From CAYMCO01 sp964388955 (GTDB lineage Bacteria; Chloroflexota; Anaerolineae; Anaerolineales; E44-bin32): a DNA stretch of 64,000 bases. A program made the position numbers and the translations under genes. The DNA lies in the NCBI GenBank assembly GCA_964388955.1, contig CAYMCO010000005.1, forward strand, positions 124,001 through 188,000, read 5' to 3'. This document shows, piece after piece, positions 1 to 8,809 of the stretch (positions are counted from its first letter, which is position 1; every line of letters begins with the position of its first letter). The notes below the pieces were generated by a model, which ran no database searches, was not told the DNA's origin, and saw nothing but the letters and a program-made list of their open reading frames with translations.

Positions 1-1
1 A

Positions 2-106
2 CTGCGGGATACCGACGGCACCCCCCTTTCGGAACGTCTCTATCTGACCACATACGACTCCTGCGATCAGAATCTGGTGTTGGCCAATTGGCATAAGGTG
101 CCCTGA
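2..106 (+). CDS. C-terminal end of an unidentified protein (partial)
   Basis: An open frame enters from the left edge and ends at a TGA, giving about 34 residues that finish in LANWHKVP. Normal composition (DTDGTPLSERLYLTTYD followed by a short hydrophobic tail) suggests the true end of an upstream gene rather than chance. The family cannot be named from this fragment. Strand and frame agree with the plus-strand genes that follow, but a promoter lies before the next gene, so it need not share its transcript. Confidence 0.45.
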   Translation: MRDTDGTPLSERLYLTTYDSCDQNLVLANWHKVP

Positions 107-491
107 CCCAGCATCCATCCGCCGTTGGCCCCAGCTTGAATAGAAATGCCAAGCTACCGGTCCGGGGTTCGAAACCCGCCGTTTTCCGTCCCGCCGGGAT
201 GGGCGGGCGTTCTCCCTTGGGATACGATCTGGCAGTCATGGTGACTCCTCACGGATCGCCCCGCGCGCCCGGAGGCACCGCTGAGGGGAGCCGGTCCGGT
301 CGAAAGTTGCTACCGGGGCGATCTTATATGAAGGCGCCGCGCGCACGCCGCACCACGCATGGCTCACAGCGCATCGCGCAGAGTGGAATGACCTGCGTCC
401 CCCTTCATGCTACTTCAGATGGATGCCGGTTGTACCTCGCGGCACGGGAGCTTAGAATATCCCCCGTCACAGCACACATCGGAGAGGACGG
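107..491. other. Intergenic region, no convincing gene
   Basis: About 385 bases with no ORF that has a ribosome site and plausible protein composition. It holds a weak GC hairpin (CCCGCC/GGCGGG) near 200-215 followed by a short T-rich stretch, possibly a terminator for the partial upstream gene. Near its right end is the promoter described in the next entry. Confidence 0.5.
430..458 (+). promoter_or_regulatory. Sigma-70 type promoter for the dehydrogenase operon
   Basis: TTGTAC, a 17-base spacer and TAGAAT lie about 33 bases before the start codon of the dehydrogenase gene. The ribosome site GGAGAGGACGG lies between promoter and ATG. Both hexamers match the consensus at four or more positions. 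Confidence 0.55.
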
Positions 492-1415
492 ATGCGATAT
501 CGAATTCTGATACGGGATGGGGTCGCGCTGCAGCCCATGCTCGACGCCGGTCGCGATGTGGAGATACTGGAAGGCGAGCTGGCGGACTTCGCAGGGGATA
601 GTGATGGCCTGATCATCCGGGGGAAGACCAAATTCGGTCCAGCGTGGTTCGAGAGATTCGCCCCTCGTTTGAAGGTGATTGGGAGAGCCGGGGTGGGCGT
701 CGACAACATCGACCTCGCTGCCGCTGAGGAATTTGGCGTCACCGTCGTCAACGCCCCCGCCTCCACAACCACTGCAGTCGCCGAGCACACCCTTGGATTG
801 ATGATCAGCCTGGCGAGGCGGATTCCTCGTGCCAATCAATCCCTGCATCAGGGAGAATGGCTTAAGGCAAGCCTGACCGGATCTGAACTTCACGGGAAGA
901 CCGTCGGCATCGTTGGTCTAGGCCGGGTCGGTTCGGCGGTTGCGCAGCGTGCGCACGCATTTGGCATGCAGGTCCTGGCGTGTGATCCCTTCCTGCCGCG
1001 GCGCTTGCAGGACGAGTCCAACGTGACGCTGATCGAGCTGGAGCCGCTCCTGCGCAATTCGGATTTTGTCAGCTTGCACGTGCCGCTCGAGCCGAAAACC
1101 CGCCACCTGATCTCCGCCCACGAATTGGCGCTCATGAAACCCACCGCCTACCTGATCAACACCGCGCGAGGCGACGTCCTTGATGAGGGCGCGCTGCTCT
1201 CCGCGCTGGACGCTGGCCGGCTTGCTGGCGCCGCCCTTGACGTATTCTCCCGGGAGCCTCCAGGCGCCACCCCCATCGCCCAGCATCCAGGTATCATCTG
1301 CACTCCCCACCTCGGGGCTCAAACCAAGGAGGCCCAATTGCGCGCTGCGCAGGATGTTTTCGAGGAAGTCATCGCCGCGCTCGATGGGGAACCCTTGCGC
1401 TGGCGCATTGTATAA
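492..1415 (+). CDS. D-isomer specific 2-hydroxyacid dehydrogenase, short phosphoglycerate dehydrogenase type
   Basis: A 307-residue NAD-dependent dehydrogenase of the SerA family, which oxidises 3-phosphoglycerate in serine synthesis or a related 2-hydroxyacid. The Rossmann motif GIVGLGRVG is near residues 138-146. The catalytic Arg lies in NTARGD (about 226), the Glu in DVFSREPP (about 255) and the His in TPHLGAQ (about 273). It lacks the C-terminal ASB and ACT regulatory domains of full-length SerA, so serine feedback by that route is not expected. It begins at an ATG with a good ribosome site and is followed 27 bases later by the M32 peptidase gene, probably in one operon. Other substrates such as glyoxylate or hydroxypyruvate cannot be excluded. 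Confidence 0.85.
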   Translation: MRYRILIRDGVALQPMLDAGRDVEILEGELADFAGDSDGLIIRGKTKFGPAWFERFAPRLKVIGRAGVGVDNIDLAAAEEFGVTVVNAPASTTTAVAEHTLGLMISLARRIPRANQSLHQGEWLKASLTGSELHGKTVGIVGLGRVGSAVAQRAHAFGMQVLACDPFLPRRLQDESNVTLIELEPLLRNSDFVSLHVPLEPKTRHLISAHELALMKPTAYLINTARGDVLDEGALLSALDAGRLAGAALDVFSREPPGATPIAQHPGIICTPHLGAQTKEAQLRAAQDVFEEVIAALDGEPLRWRIV

Positions 1416-1442
1416 TCAGGGACATTTAAATTGGAGCGTGCC

Positions 1443-2948
1443 ATGCAGCATTATCTGAAAGAACTGATGCCGCTCATCTGGCGCATCTATGATATCCATT
1501 CTGCCGCTGCCGTCTTGGAATGGGACCAGCAGACCTACATGCCACCCCAAGGAGCGGAAGCCCGGGGTCAGCAGATCTCCACTCTGCGCCGCATGGCGCA
1601 TGAGTTGAACATCAGCGATGAATACGGCCGTGCGCTGAGCCTTGCGCAGGAAGCTGTCCAGGATCTGGATCCGGACGCAGATGAGGCGTGCCTCGTCAAG
1701 GAGGTGACCCGCCAGTTCGAGAAAAAGCGGCGGGTGCCCGCTGAATGGGTCGGCGAGTTCAGTCAGACCACCTCCCGTGCGATTCAGGCCTGGCAGCAGG
1801 CCCGTTCCGAGGCGGATTTCTCAATCTTCAAACCCCACTTGGAGCGTGTAGTCGACTTGCGCACAGAATATGCGGGCTTCTTTGAGCCCTATGACTCTAT
1901 CTATGATCCGCTGTTGGATGACTTCGAACCGGAGATGAAGACCGCGGTAGTGCGTCGGGTCTTCGACCAACTCCGTCCGGCTCAGGTGGAATTGATTCAA
2001 TCCATCACCGATCAGGGGAGCAATGTGGACGACTCTCCTCTGCATCAGCAATTCGACCCGGACGCCCAGTGGGATTTCGGCAAAGAGGTCGTCACGCGAT
2101 TCGGCTATGATTTCAACCGCGGCCGCCAAGACAAGTCCGCCCACCCCTTCACGACCGCCCTCGGCTGGGGGGACGTGCGAATCACCACGCGCATCTATCC
2201 TGACTACCTTCCTTCTGGGCTGCTATCCACGATGCACGAAGCCGGTCATGGGATGTATGAACAGGGGGTGAAAGCCGGCTTGGCGCGCACACCGCTCATG
2301 GACGGCGCCTCGCTGGCCATTCACGAGTCGCAGTCTCGCATGTGGGAAAACATCGTTGGCCGGGGGCTGCCCTTCTGGCGAGCGTTCTTTCCTCGCCTGC
2401 GAGAGTACTTCCCAGAGCAACTGGGGGATCTGGAGGTGAGGGATTTCTACCGTATGTTCAACAAGGTTGAACCTTCATTGATCCGCGTCGAAGCGGACGA
2501 AGCCACATATAACTTGCACATCATGCTCCGCTTTGACCTGGAGATTTCCTTGCTGCAGGGCGAGCTGGCGGTGGGGGATCTGCCTCAGGCATGGAACGAA
2601 AAGATGCAGGACTATCTTGGAATTGTCCCGCCGGATGATTCTCAGGGGATGCTGCAAGATATCCACTGGGCAAGCGGTATTCTGGGATACTTCCCCACCT
2701 ATGCGCTGGGCAACCTGGTCGCCAGCCAGCTTTGGGTGAAAATCATGCATGACATCCCCAATTTGGAAGCACAGATTTCGAAAGGCACGTTTGCGGAGCT
2801 GTTGGCCTGGCTGAGGGAACACATCCACCAACACGGTGCAAAATTCGCCCCCCTGGACCTGCTCGAGCGCGCCACAGGCGAGAAACTGAACCCCGCGCCC
2901 TATCTCGGCTACCTGCGCAGGAAGTACGGGGAGATTTACCATCTATAA
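1443..2948 (+). CDS. M32 family metallocarboxypeptidase (carboxypeptidase Taq type)
   Basis: About 501 residues, the usual length for M32 carboxypeptidases, cytoplasmic zinc enzymes that release C-terminal residues from peptides. The HEXXH zinc motif is clear as HEAGH near residue 265, and the third ligand is probably the Glu of HESQSRMWEN about 30 residues later. The family segment around FLACHAFL-like motifs is not needed for the call because the whole protein has M32 character, including SGLLSTMHEAGHGMYEQG. An in-frame TTG lies four codons upstream, but GGAG placed six bases before the ATG favours the ATG. Its last base overlaps the start of the following lipoprotein gene, which indicates translational coupling. 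Confidence 0.9.
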   Translation: MQHYLKELMPLIWRIYDIHSAAAVLEWDQQTYMPPQGAEARGQQISTLRRMAHELNISDEYGRALSLAQEAVQDLDPDADEACLVKEVTRQFEKKRRVPAEWVGEFSQTTSRAIQAWQQARSEADFSIFKPHLERVVDLRTEYAGFFEPYDSIYDPLLDDFEPEMKTAVVRRVFDQLRPAQVELIQSITDQGSNVDDSPLHQQFDPDAQWDFGKEVVTRFGYDFNRGRQDKSAHPFTTALGWGDVRITTRIYPDYLPSGLLSTMHEAGHGMYEQGVKAGLARTPLMDGASLAIHESQSRMWENIVGRGLPFWRAFFPRLREYFPEQLGDLEVRDFYRMFNKVEPSLIRVEADEATYNLHIMLRFDLEISLLQGELAVGDLPQAWNEKMQDYLGIVPPDDSQGMLQDIHWASGILGYFPTYALGNLVASQLWVKIMHDIPNLEAQISKGTFAELLAWLREHIHQHGAKFAPLDLLERATGEKLNPAPYLGYLRRKYGEIYHL

Positions 2949-3928
2949 TGCCCCTCAAGCAGAATGCCGCGGGGGGAGGGCCGGAGAACACTTCGCCCCT
3001 TCAGCCCACGTCCCAGAAAAGCCTCCGGTCTCCGATCGCAGGGGCGTGCGCCTTGATCCTGCTTGCATGCGCCGCCTGCTCGAGTGCAGGGGATGTCAGG
3101 GCCACACGATCCGAACATGCGCCTCCCGCCTCTCCAACAAACCTCCCGACGAGCGCTCAGCGCTCCGAGACGTCGACCCCCTTTGCGCACATCACGCCCG
3201 GCCTGGTTTACGAAGGGGGGATCTTTGAGCCTGAACCCTCTCCCACTCCCATTCCAGTCGTCCTGCCGCCGGAGGACTTAATCATTCTGGAACCCGGGGA
3301 TGGCTCCCAAGTCACGAGCCCTTTTCAAGTGAGGGGCTATGTCCGGAGCAGCGAATACAGGGAGGTTACCGTTCGTCTGCTCGACGCTGGTGGTGAGGCC
3401 CTGGTGGACAAGACCGCCCGGCTACGGGCGATCGGGGACCAACCTTTCTTCTTCATCACGAGTCTCGAGTTTGAAATCGCAACGGTCGCCGACTCCGCGC
3501 GCCTGGAGGTGCGCTCCACGGATCGACCGGGAGGCCTGATCGATCATCTGGCCTCTGTCCGTCTGACCCTGCTCTCTATAGGTCCTGGCGAGGTGCATCC
3601 CGTTATTCCCGGCCCCGAGCGGCTCACAATCATGGAGCCGCAGTCGGGATCGACACTTTCGCCCACGGATATCGCAGTCCGGGGCACCGCCTGGGCCGAC
3701 AGCTGGGCACCGCTCGACCTTCGCCTGTGGTCACCTGGTGGGCAACTGCTCGACCAAGGGGGGGCCGCGCTGCATGCACCCGGCCTGGGGGAGCTGGGAA
3801 TGTACGAAGCGAGCCTCAACCTCGAACTGTCCGCTCCCACCGAAGCCCGGCTGCTGGTGTGCGAGACGACCCCCGATCTGCTGCAGCTTGTCCACTGTTC
3901 GAGCGCGGCGCTGTCTTTCAGGCCGTAG
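2948..3928 (+). CDS. Secreted lipoprotein with Gmad2/Ig-like domains
   Basis: A 326-residue protein with a hydrophobic signal segment (ACALILLACAAC) ending in a lipobox cysteine near residue 42-45. A Pro/Thr/Ser-rich linker follows, then two beta-sandwich-like repeats: LIILEPGDGSQVTSPFQVRGYV near residue 110 and LTIMEPQSGSTLSPTDIAVRGTA near residue 225. The 'P..GS.v.sP..v.G' signature is typical of Gmad2-type immunoglobulin-like domains in Gram-positive and Chloroflexi surface proteins. The same domain recurs in the lipoprotein at 61.3 kb. The start overlaps the M32 stop. Exact function unknown; probably anchored outside the membrane. The extended N-terminus before the signal segment is unusual, so a later start is possible. 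Confidence 0.7.
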   Translation: MPLKQNAAGGGPENTSPLQPTSQKSLRSPIAGACALILLACAACSSAGDVRATRSEHAPPASPTNLPTSAQRSETSTPFAHITPGLVYEGGIFEPEPSPTPIPVVLPPEDLIILEPGDGSQVTSPFQVRGYVRSSEYREVTVRLLDAGGEALVDKTARLRAIGDQPFFFITSLEFEIATVADSARLEVRSTDRPGGLIDHLASVRLTLLSIGPGEVHPVIPGPERLTIMEPQSGSTLSPTDIAVRGTAWADSWAPLDLRLWSPGGQLLDQGGAALHAPGLGELGMYEASLNLELSAPTEARLLVCETTPDLLQLVHCSSAALSFRP

Positions 3929-4122
3929 CAGGGCAAGGGAGGGGATGGTCTTCGCAATTGAGCGCATTCTACGCCGATCTCTTGTCCCGGCTGCATGCGC
4001 GCAGCAGGATTGGCCGCTGTCGTTGGAACCAACGTGCCCGGAAGGAGAAATGCGCACGCGGAACTTTCGTGTCTCTGCGGCCGTCACTATGGATGATACA
4101 ATGACGCCTCCTGAGGAGATTT

Positions 4123-5967
4123 ATGCGCGCGGTTAGGACAGGGGCATCGAATTCACTAGCGTTACCTCCTGCGGCTGTCCGCCTTGGGCAGCTCATGGTG
4201 GCGGCTGCTTTCAGCTTCCTCATAGGCGGATCAGCCCTCCTGATGGGCTCTCGCCTGCTCTTCCTGGGCAAGGCGTATCCTGGGGTAAGCGCCGCGGGCA
4301 TTCCGATGGCAGGAATGGATCGCCTCCAGGTGGAGGTCGCGCTCGCCGGACAACTATCATACCCGCGCTCCGGGACCATCCTGTTCACCGATGGGGAACA
4401 CCAATGGGCTGCCAGACCAATAGAACTGGGGCTGACGATCGACACCGCCGCCATGGCGGATCGCGTGATGCAAATCGGGAGAGAAGGCCCACTGCTCCGG
4501 CAGATTCAGGAGCAGCTCGGGGCCTGGGCGGCAGGGAGAGCCATCCCGGTTATCGCGTATTTTGACCAACCCACTGCCCAGCGTTATCTGACGCAATTGG
4601 CGGAACAGATTGATCGGCCCCAGATCGAAGCCAGCCTGAGCCTGAACGGTGTCGAAGTTCAGATGCGCAACGGGCAGATCGGCAGAGAAGTGAATGTCCC
4701 GACCACAATCGGCGCGCTTACGCCGGTGGTCACCCAGATGGTGGATGCGCAGGTGCCGCTCGTCGTCGACGAGACCCCGCCGCTGGTCCTGGATGCGTCC
4801 AATCAGGCCCAGCTGGCACAGGAGATCGTCAGCCGGCCCCTGGTCATCACCGCGCCGGATGCCGGCCCCTGGAGCTTCGACCCGCCTGCGCTGGCCGACA
4901 TGCTGCGAATCAACCTGATCGCGCAGGACGGGGAATCCCACTACCAGGTGGGGTTGGACGAGGGGCTGCTGTCCACACACCTGGAGAATCTGGCCCTTCA
5001 GTTGAAACGCGAGCCGGTGAACGCGCGTTTCATCTTCAACGATGAGACACGGCAGTTGGACCTTCTCGAACCTGCCGTGTCGGGGCGGCTGCTGAACGTG
5101 CAGGCCAGTCTCACGGCCATCAACGAGGGACTCTTGGCCGGCCAGCACGAGATACCGCTTGTCTTCGACTGGGGCAAGCCCACCGTCGGCGACGACGCGA
5201 CCGCCGAGGATCTGGGGATCAGTGAGGCCGTGAGCGTGGTTTCAACCTACTTTTCGGGCTCGAGTTCAGAGCGCCGCCAGAACATAGCCACCGCTTCCGG
5301 GGCCTTCCATGGGCTACTCATCCCCCCGGGCGGGATCCTTTCCATGGCCGATGTGCTGGGCGATATCAGCCTGGACAATGGGTACGCCGAGGCGCTGATC
5401 ATCTTCGGGGGGCGGACCATCAAAGGCGTCGGGGGCGGCGTTTGCCAGGTGAGCACCACGCTCTTCCGCACAGCATTCTTTGGCGGCTACGAGATCATCG
5501 AGCGCCATCCGCACGCCTACCGCGTCGGCTACTACGAGCAAGGCCCAAACTCACCCGGGCCTGGATTCGACGCCACCGTTTTTATCCCTGACGTCGATTT
5601 TCGATTCCGGAACGACACCCAGTACTGGCTGCTCTCCGAGACCTACATCTACGGCGACCAGCTCCTGTGGAAGTTCTATTCCACCTCCGATGGCAGACAG
5701 GTGGACTGGAGTTCCTCCGGTCCAAAGCACGTTGAGGAGGCCAAGAAGCCAATCTACAGGGAGAATCCCGACCTGCGCAAGGGCAAGATCAAACAGGTGG
5801 AATGGGAGGCGGATGGCATGGATGTGGTCGTCCACCGCACCGTCACTCGGGACGGCGTCTTGCTCCATGAGGATCGCATCAAGACCCATTACATCCCCTG
5901 GCGCGCGGTGTATGAATTCGGCCCCGGGACAAACCTGCCCAAGAATGCCAAGGTCGAGGGCGACTAG
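4123..5967 (+). CDS. VanW family protein with YoaR-like peptidoglycan-binding region
   Basis: 614 residues. An N-terminal membrane segment (about 25-50) is followed by two YoaR-like repeats (about 70-330) and then a VanW domain (about 375-510). The VanW core is recognisable by IPPGGILSMADVLGDI and GVGGGVCQVSTTLFR (Cys near 439). A beta-rich C-terminal tail carries features like a G5 region (VEWEADGMDVVVHRTVTRDG). VanW proteins occur in vancomycin clusters but are widespread in Gram-positive and Chloroflexi genomes without a proven biochemical role. An extracytoplasmic cell-envelope function is the usual inference. A ribosome site GAGGAG precedes the ATG. It is followed by the promoter of the aspartokinase operon. 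Confidence 0.85.
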   Translation: MRAVRTGASNSLALPPAAVRLGQLMVAAAFSFLIGGSALLMGSRLLFLGKAYPGVSAAGIPMAGMDRLQVEVALAGQLSYPRSGTILFTDGEHQWAARPIELGLTIDTAAMADRVMQIGREGPLLRQIQEQLGAWAAGRAIPVIAYFDQPTAQRYLTQLAEQIDRPQIEASLSLNGVEVQMRNGQIGREVNVPTTIGALTPVVTQMVDAQVPLVVDETPPLVLDASNQAQLAQEIVSRPLVITAPDAGPWSFDPPALADMLRINLIAQDGESHYQVGLDEGLLSTHLENLALQLKREPVNARFIFNDETRQLDLLEPAVSGRLLNVQASLTAINEGLLAGQHEIPLVFDWGKPTVGDDATAEDLGISEAVSVVSTYFSGSSSERRQNIATASGAFHGLLIPPGGILSMADVLGDISLDNGYAEALIIFGGRTIKGVGGGVCQVSTTLFRTAFFGGYEIIERHPHAYRVGYYEQGPNSPGPGFDATVFIPDVDFRFRNDTQYWLLSETYIYGDQLLWKFYSTSDGRQVDWSSSGPKHVEEAKKPIYRENPDLRKGKIKQVEWEADGMDVVVHRTVTRDGVLLHEDRIKTHYIPWRAVYEFGPGTNLPKNAKVEGD

Positions 5968-6019
5968 CGGCCTTCCGCACTCTGACAACTATTCACCGCT
6001 CCCTATCTTCACAAAAAGC

Positions 6020-6049
6020 TTGACACAACCCCCTGGTTTTTGGTAAATT
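6020..6049 (+). promoter_or_regulatory. Promoter of the lysC-asd operon
   Basis: A perfect TTGACA (6020-6025), an 18-base spacer and TAAATT (6044-6049). The predicted start of transcription, near 6056, lies about 26 bases before the leader-peptide ATG, leaving room only for the attenuator leader. Confidence 0.8.
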
Positions 6050-6081
6050 TGCACTAATCGGATAGCGGACAGGCGATCAGC

Positions 6082-6183
6082 ATGCTCAGCAGCGCCGTTG
6101 GGACTACCATGATGATGACCATGATGACCGAGGCCAGCCTCGAAGGCATGGGCGCGTCCGGGTTCCTGAGATTGGAGAGCTAG
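6082..6183 (+). CDS. Thr/Met-rich leader peptide of the aspartokinase operon
   Basis: A 33-codon ORF between a consensus promoter and an intrinsic terminator. Residues 8-16 read TTMMMTMMT: nine consecutive codons, all for threonine or methionine, the end products of the aspartate pathway that begins with the next gene. This is the signature of a control-codon leader peptide in ribosome-mediated attenuation. When charged Thr- or Met-tRNA is short, the ribosome would stall there and an upstream pairing would block the terminator. No lysine codon is present, so lysine is probably not sensed here. The peptide itself need not have a function. The match of control codons, promoter, terminator and pathway is strong; the regulation itself is inference. 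Confidence 0.85.
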   Translation: MLSSAVGTTMMMTMMTEASLEGMGASGFLRLES

Positions 6184-6218
6184 CGAGCTACCGAAATCTG
6201 AGACCAAGTAGAAGAAAG

Positions 6219-6250
6219 GCCGCTCCCATACCCGGGAGCGGCTCTCTTTT
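6219..6250 (+). terminator. Attenuator terminator upstream of lysC
   Basis: A perfect 9-bp stem (6219-6227 with 6234-6242), a 6-base loop and then TCTCTTTT. A competing antiterminator is visible: ATGGGCGCG at 6148-6156, inside the leader ORF, can pair with CGCTCCCAT at 6221-6229 with one mismatch, which would destroy the terminator stem. GCGCC at 6092-6096 could in turn pair with 6151-6155. Confidence 0.85.
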
Positions 6251-6274
6251 CAACCGGCAGCAAGGAGTGGGATC

Positions 6275-7696
6275 ATGCTCGACATCGTAACCATGAAGTT
6301 CGGCGGCAGCTCGGTGGCGAACACAGACGCGATCACCCGCGTATGTGAGATTGTGCGGCAGACCCTTGGGCGGACTTCCAGACACGTGGCGGTCGTGGTG
6401 TCGGCGATGGCCGGTGTCACCGACATGCTGCAGGGGGGCACCATCGCAGCGGCTGAAGGCCGGCCGGAGGTCTACCGGCCCATCATCACCTCTCTGCGGG
6501 AGCGGCATCACGCCGTCGTCGAGGACCTGTTCTGGAATGGCCATGACTCCACCCTGGAATCGATTGACGCTTTGCTGGATGAATTCGAGCGCTGCTGTGA
6601 AAGCATCGCCGTGTTGGGAGAGGCCACCCCCCGGGCCCTGGATTACACCATGGGCACTGGTGAATTGCTGAGTTCCACCTTGTTGGCGGCGGCGCTGCGG
6701 CAGGATGGCCTCCCGGGTGTCGCTGTGGACGCCTCCCGTATCATCGTCACGGACAAGCGCTTCCAGGCCGCCACTCCCCAATCGGCTCCAACTTTCGAGA
6801 ACGCACGCCAGCAGATCATCCCCTTGCTGCAAGAAGGGAAGATTCCGGTGATCACCGGCTTCATCGGCGCCAGCGCGGATGGGATTCGCACTACGCTCGG
6901 ACGCGGCGGGTCAGACTACAGCGCCGCGCTCATGGGCATCGCCTTGGAAAGCAATGAGGTTTGGATATGGACGGACGTGGATGGCGTCATGACCGCCGAT
7001 CCGCGCATCATCCCAGATGCCAGGAGCATCGAGACCTTGAGCTATGCGGAGGTCGGCGAGTTGGCTTTCTTCGGCGCGAAGGTGCTGCACCCCAAGACAA
7101 TCCGGCCGGTGGTAGAGGCGCAGATCCCACTGCGGGTTAAGAACACCTTCAACCCAGAGGCGCCCGGCACCCTGATTCTCACGGAACCAAGACAGAATGG
7201 CAGCATCAAGGCCGTCACCGGCATTCCGGAAATGAGCTTGATCACCGTTGCCGGACGCGGCATGATCGGGGTGCCGGGAATTGCAGCTCGCACCTTCAGC
7301 GCAGTGGCGAGCACCGCCACCAGCGTGCTGCTCATCAGCCAAGCCTCCTCCGAGCAGAGTATCTGCTTCGTGGTCCCCAAGTCTCGCTCGGAGGCGGTTG
7401 TCGCCGCCTTACGGGCGGAATTCGATCATGAAATGGGGAGAGGCGATATCGATCTGGTGGCCGCCAAAGACGACGTCAGCGTGATCACTGTGGTCGGTGC
7501 CGGCATGCGCGGAACTCCGGGCGTCGCGGGCAGGATCTTCACAGCCACAGGGGAGCATGGCGTAAACGTGATCGCCATCGCCCAGGGATCCTCCGAGTGC
7601 AGCATCTCTCTGGTCGTAGATGGAACACAGCACACGCAAGCGGTATCGGCGATCCACGCGCTGACGCTCCGGCAGCCGACCGGCCGCCTCGCCTAG
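6275..7696 (+). CDS. lysC: Aspartate kinase
   Basis: 473 residues. Phosphorylates aspartate at the head of the lysine, threonine and methionine pathways. The kinase domain opens with KFGGSSVANTDAI and contains the nucleotide-binding segment GRGGSDYSAALMG. The C-terminal third (from about residue 310) holds two ACT domains (VAGRGMIGVPGIAARTFS and VVGAGMRGTPGVAGRIFTA), where feedback inhibitors usually bind. It is a monofunctional aspartokinase of the large type, as no homoserine dehydrogenase is fused. The ATG has the ribosome site AAGGAGTGG and directly follows the attenuator terminator. asd follows 39 bases later in the same operon. Confidence 0.95.
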   Translation: MLDIVTMKFGGSSVANTDAITRVCEIVRQTLGRTSRHVAVVVSAMAGVTDMLQGGTIAAAEGRPEVYRPIITSLRERHHAVVEDLFWNGHDSTLESIDALLDEFERCCESIAVLGEATPRALDYTMGTGELLSSTLLAAALRQDGLPGVAVDASRIIVTDKRFQAATPQSAPTFENARQQIIPLLQEGKIPVITGFIGASADGIRTTLGRGGSDYSAALMGIALESNEVWIWTDVDGVMTADPRIIPDARSIETLSYAEVGELAFFGAKVLHPKTIRPVVEAQIPLRVKNTFNPEAPGTLILTEPRQNGSIKAVTGIPEMSLITVAGRGMIGVPGIAARTFSAVASTATSVLLISQASSEQSICFVVPKSRSEAVVAALRAEFDHEMGRGDIDLVAAKDDVSVITVVGAGMRGTPGVAGRIFTATGEHGVNVIAIAQGSSECSISLVVDGTQHTQAVSAIHALTLRQPTGRLA

Positions 7697-7735
7697 CCTG
7701 GGCGAGGCCAGCTCCTGGAATTGGGAGGCATTTGG

Positions 7736-8797
7736 ATGAATGGAAAGATACCCTGCGCGGTTCTGGGTGCTACCGGGGCGGTGGGCCAGCGGTTCCTGAG
7801 CCTGCTGGCCGGACACCCATGGTTTGAGGTCATCTCTGTGACAGGCTCCAGCCGCAGCCAGGGAAAGCCCTACGCCGAAGCGGTTCAGTGGGTGGTGCCG
7901 GGCGAGATTCCGGCCGGCGCGGCCGGCCTGACCGTGCGCCCCAGCGAGCAGCCGGGGGACGTGCGCCTGATTTTCTCGGCCCTGCCCTCCTCGGCCGCCC
8001 GCCATATTGAGCCGGCCTTGGCCGAACGCGGGTACGCGGTGTGCTCCAACGCATCCGCATTCCGGATGGCCCCCGATGTGCCGTTGATGATCCCCTTCAT
8101 CAACCCGGAGCACCTGCGGTTGGTCGACGCCCAACGCCGTATCCGGGGTTGGCAGGGGCTGCTGGTTACGAGCCCAAACTGCTCCACAACAGCAGTTGTC
8201 TTTCCCCTGAAGGTTCTGCACGAAGCCTTCGGAGTAAGCCGTGTGCACGTAGTCACGATGCAGGCGATCAGCGGCGCGGGATATCCGGGGGTATCCGCCT
8301 TCGAGATCCAGGATAACGTGATTCCTTTCATCGCTGGCGAAGAGGAGAAGATCGAGAACGAGCCTCGCAAATTGCTCGGCACGCCCCGGGGAGATGAAAT
8401 CGAGCTGGCAGATTTTGTCCTGAGCGCCCAGGCCAACCGGGTCCCGGTCATCGACGGGCACCTCGCGGCTCTATCCGTCAAGCTCCGGAAGCCTGCTGCG
8501 CTTGAGGAGGTTCGCTCCGCTTTCCGGAGCTTCTCCTTGACCGATGAGCTGACCAGGCTGCCCAGCGCTCCGGCCCGCCCCTTGATCCTGCGCACCGAGC
8601 CCGATCGGCCGCAACCACGCCGGGATCGCGGTGCCGAAAGAGGCATGGCCGTCAGCGTGGGGCGCATCCGCCCATGCCCGGTTTTTGATTGCCGCCTGCT
8701 CTCCCTGGTGCACAACACGCTTCTCGGCGCCGCCGGTGGTGCGATATTGAACGCCGAGTGGCTTGCCGCACGAGGCTACTTGGGCGCATTCCAGTAG
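7736..8797 (+). CDS. asd: Aspartate-semialdehyde dehydrogenase
   Basis: 353 residues. Reduces aspartyl phosphate to aspartate semialdehyde with NADPH, the second step after LysC. The N-terminal nucleotide motif is VLGATGAVGQRFL. The catalytic cysteine is in TSPNCSTTAVVFPL (about residue 149), and VTMQAISGAGYPG is the family's active-site loop. The archaeal/fungal-like form of the enzyme carries this loop. An in-frame TTG five codons upstream is less likely than the ATG, which has GGGAGG at the right distance. Convergent with the aroH end 12 bases downstream. Confidence 0.93.
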   Translation: MNGKIPCAVLGATGAVGQRFLSLLAGHPWFEVISVTGSSRSQGKPYAEAVQWVVPGEIPAGAAGLTVRPSEQPGDVRLIFSALPSSAARHIEPALAERGYAVCSNASAFRMAPDVPLMIPFINPEHLRLVDAQRRIRGWQGLLVTSPNCSTTAVVFPLKVLHEAFGVSRVHVVTMQAISGAGYPGVSAFEIQDNVIPFIAGEEEKIENEPRKLLGTPRGDEIELADFVLSAQANRVPVIDGHLAALSVKLRKPAALEEVRSAFRSFSLTDELTRLPSAPARPLILRTEPDRPQPRRDRGAERGMAVSVGRIRPCPVFDCRLLSLVHNTLLGAAGGAILNAEWLAARGYLGAFQ

Positions 8798-8809
8798 ACG
8801 AGGCGAGCT

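Noticed and set aside
168..190. GGGTTCGAAACCC resembling a tRNA T-arm
   Set aside because: With a 7-base loop TTCGAAA only three of five stem pairs form, and no acceptor stem, anticodon arm or CCA end can be placed around it. It is simply a short palindrome.
1401..1415. TATAAT inside the end of the dehydrogenase gene as a promoter for the M32 gene
   Set aside because: No -35 hexamer at proper spacing, and the 27-base gap fits a shared transcript.
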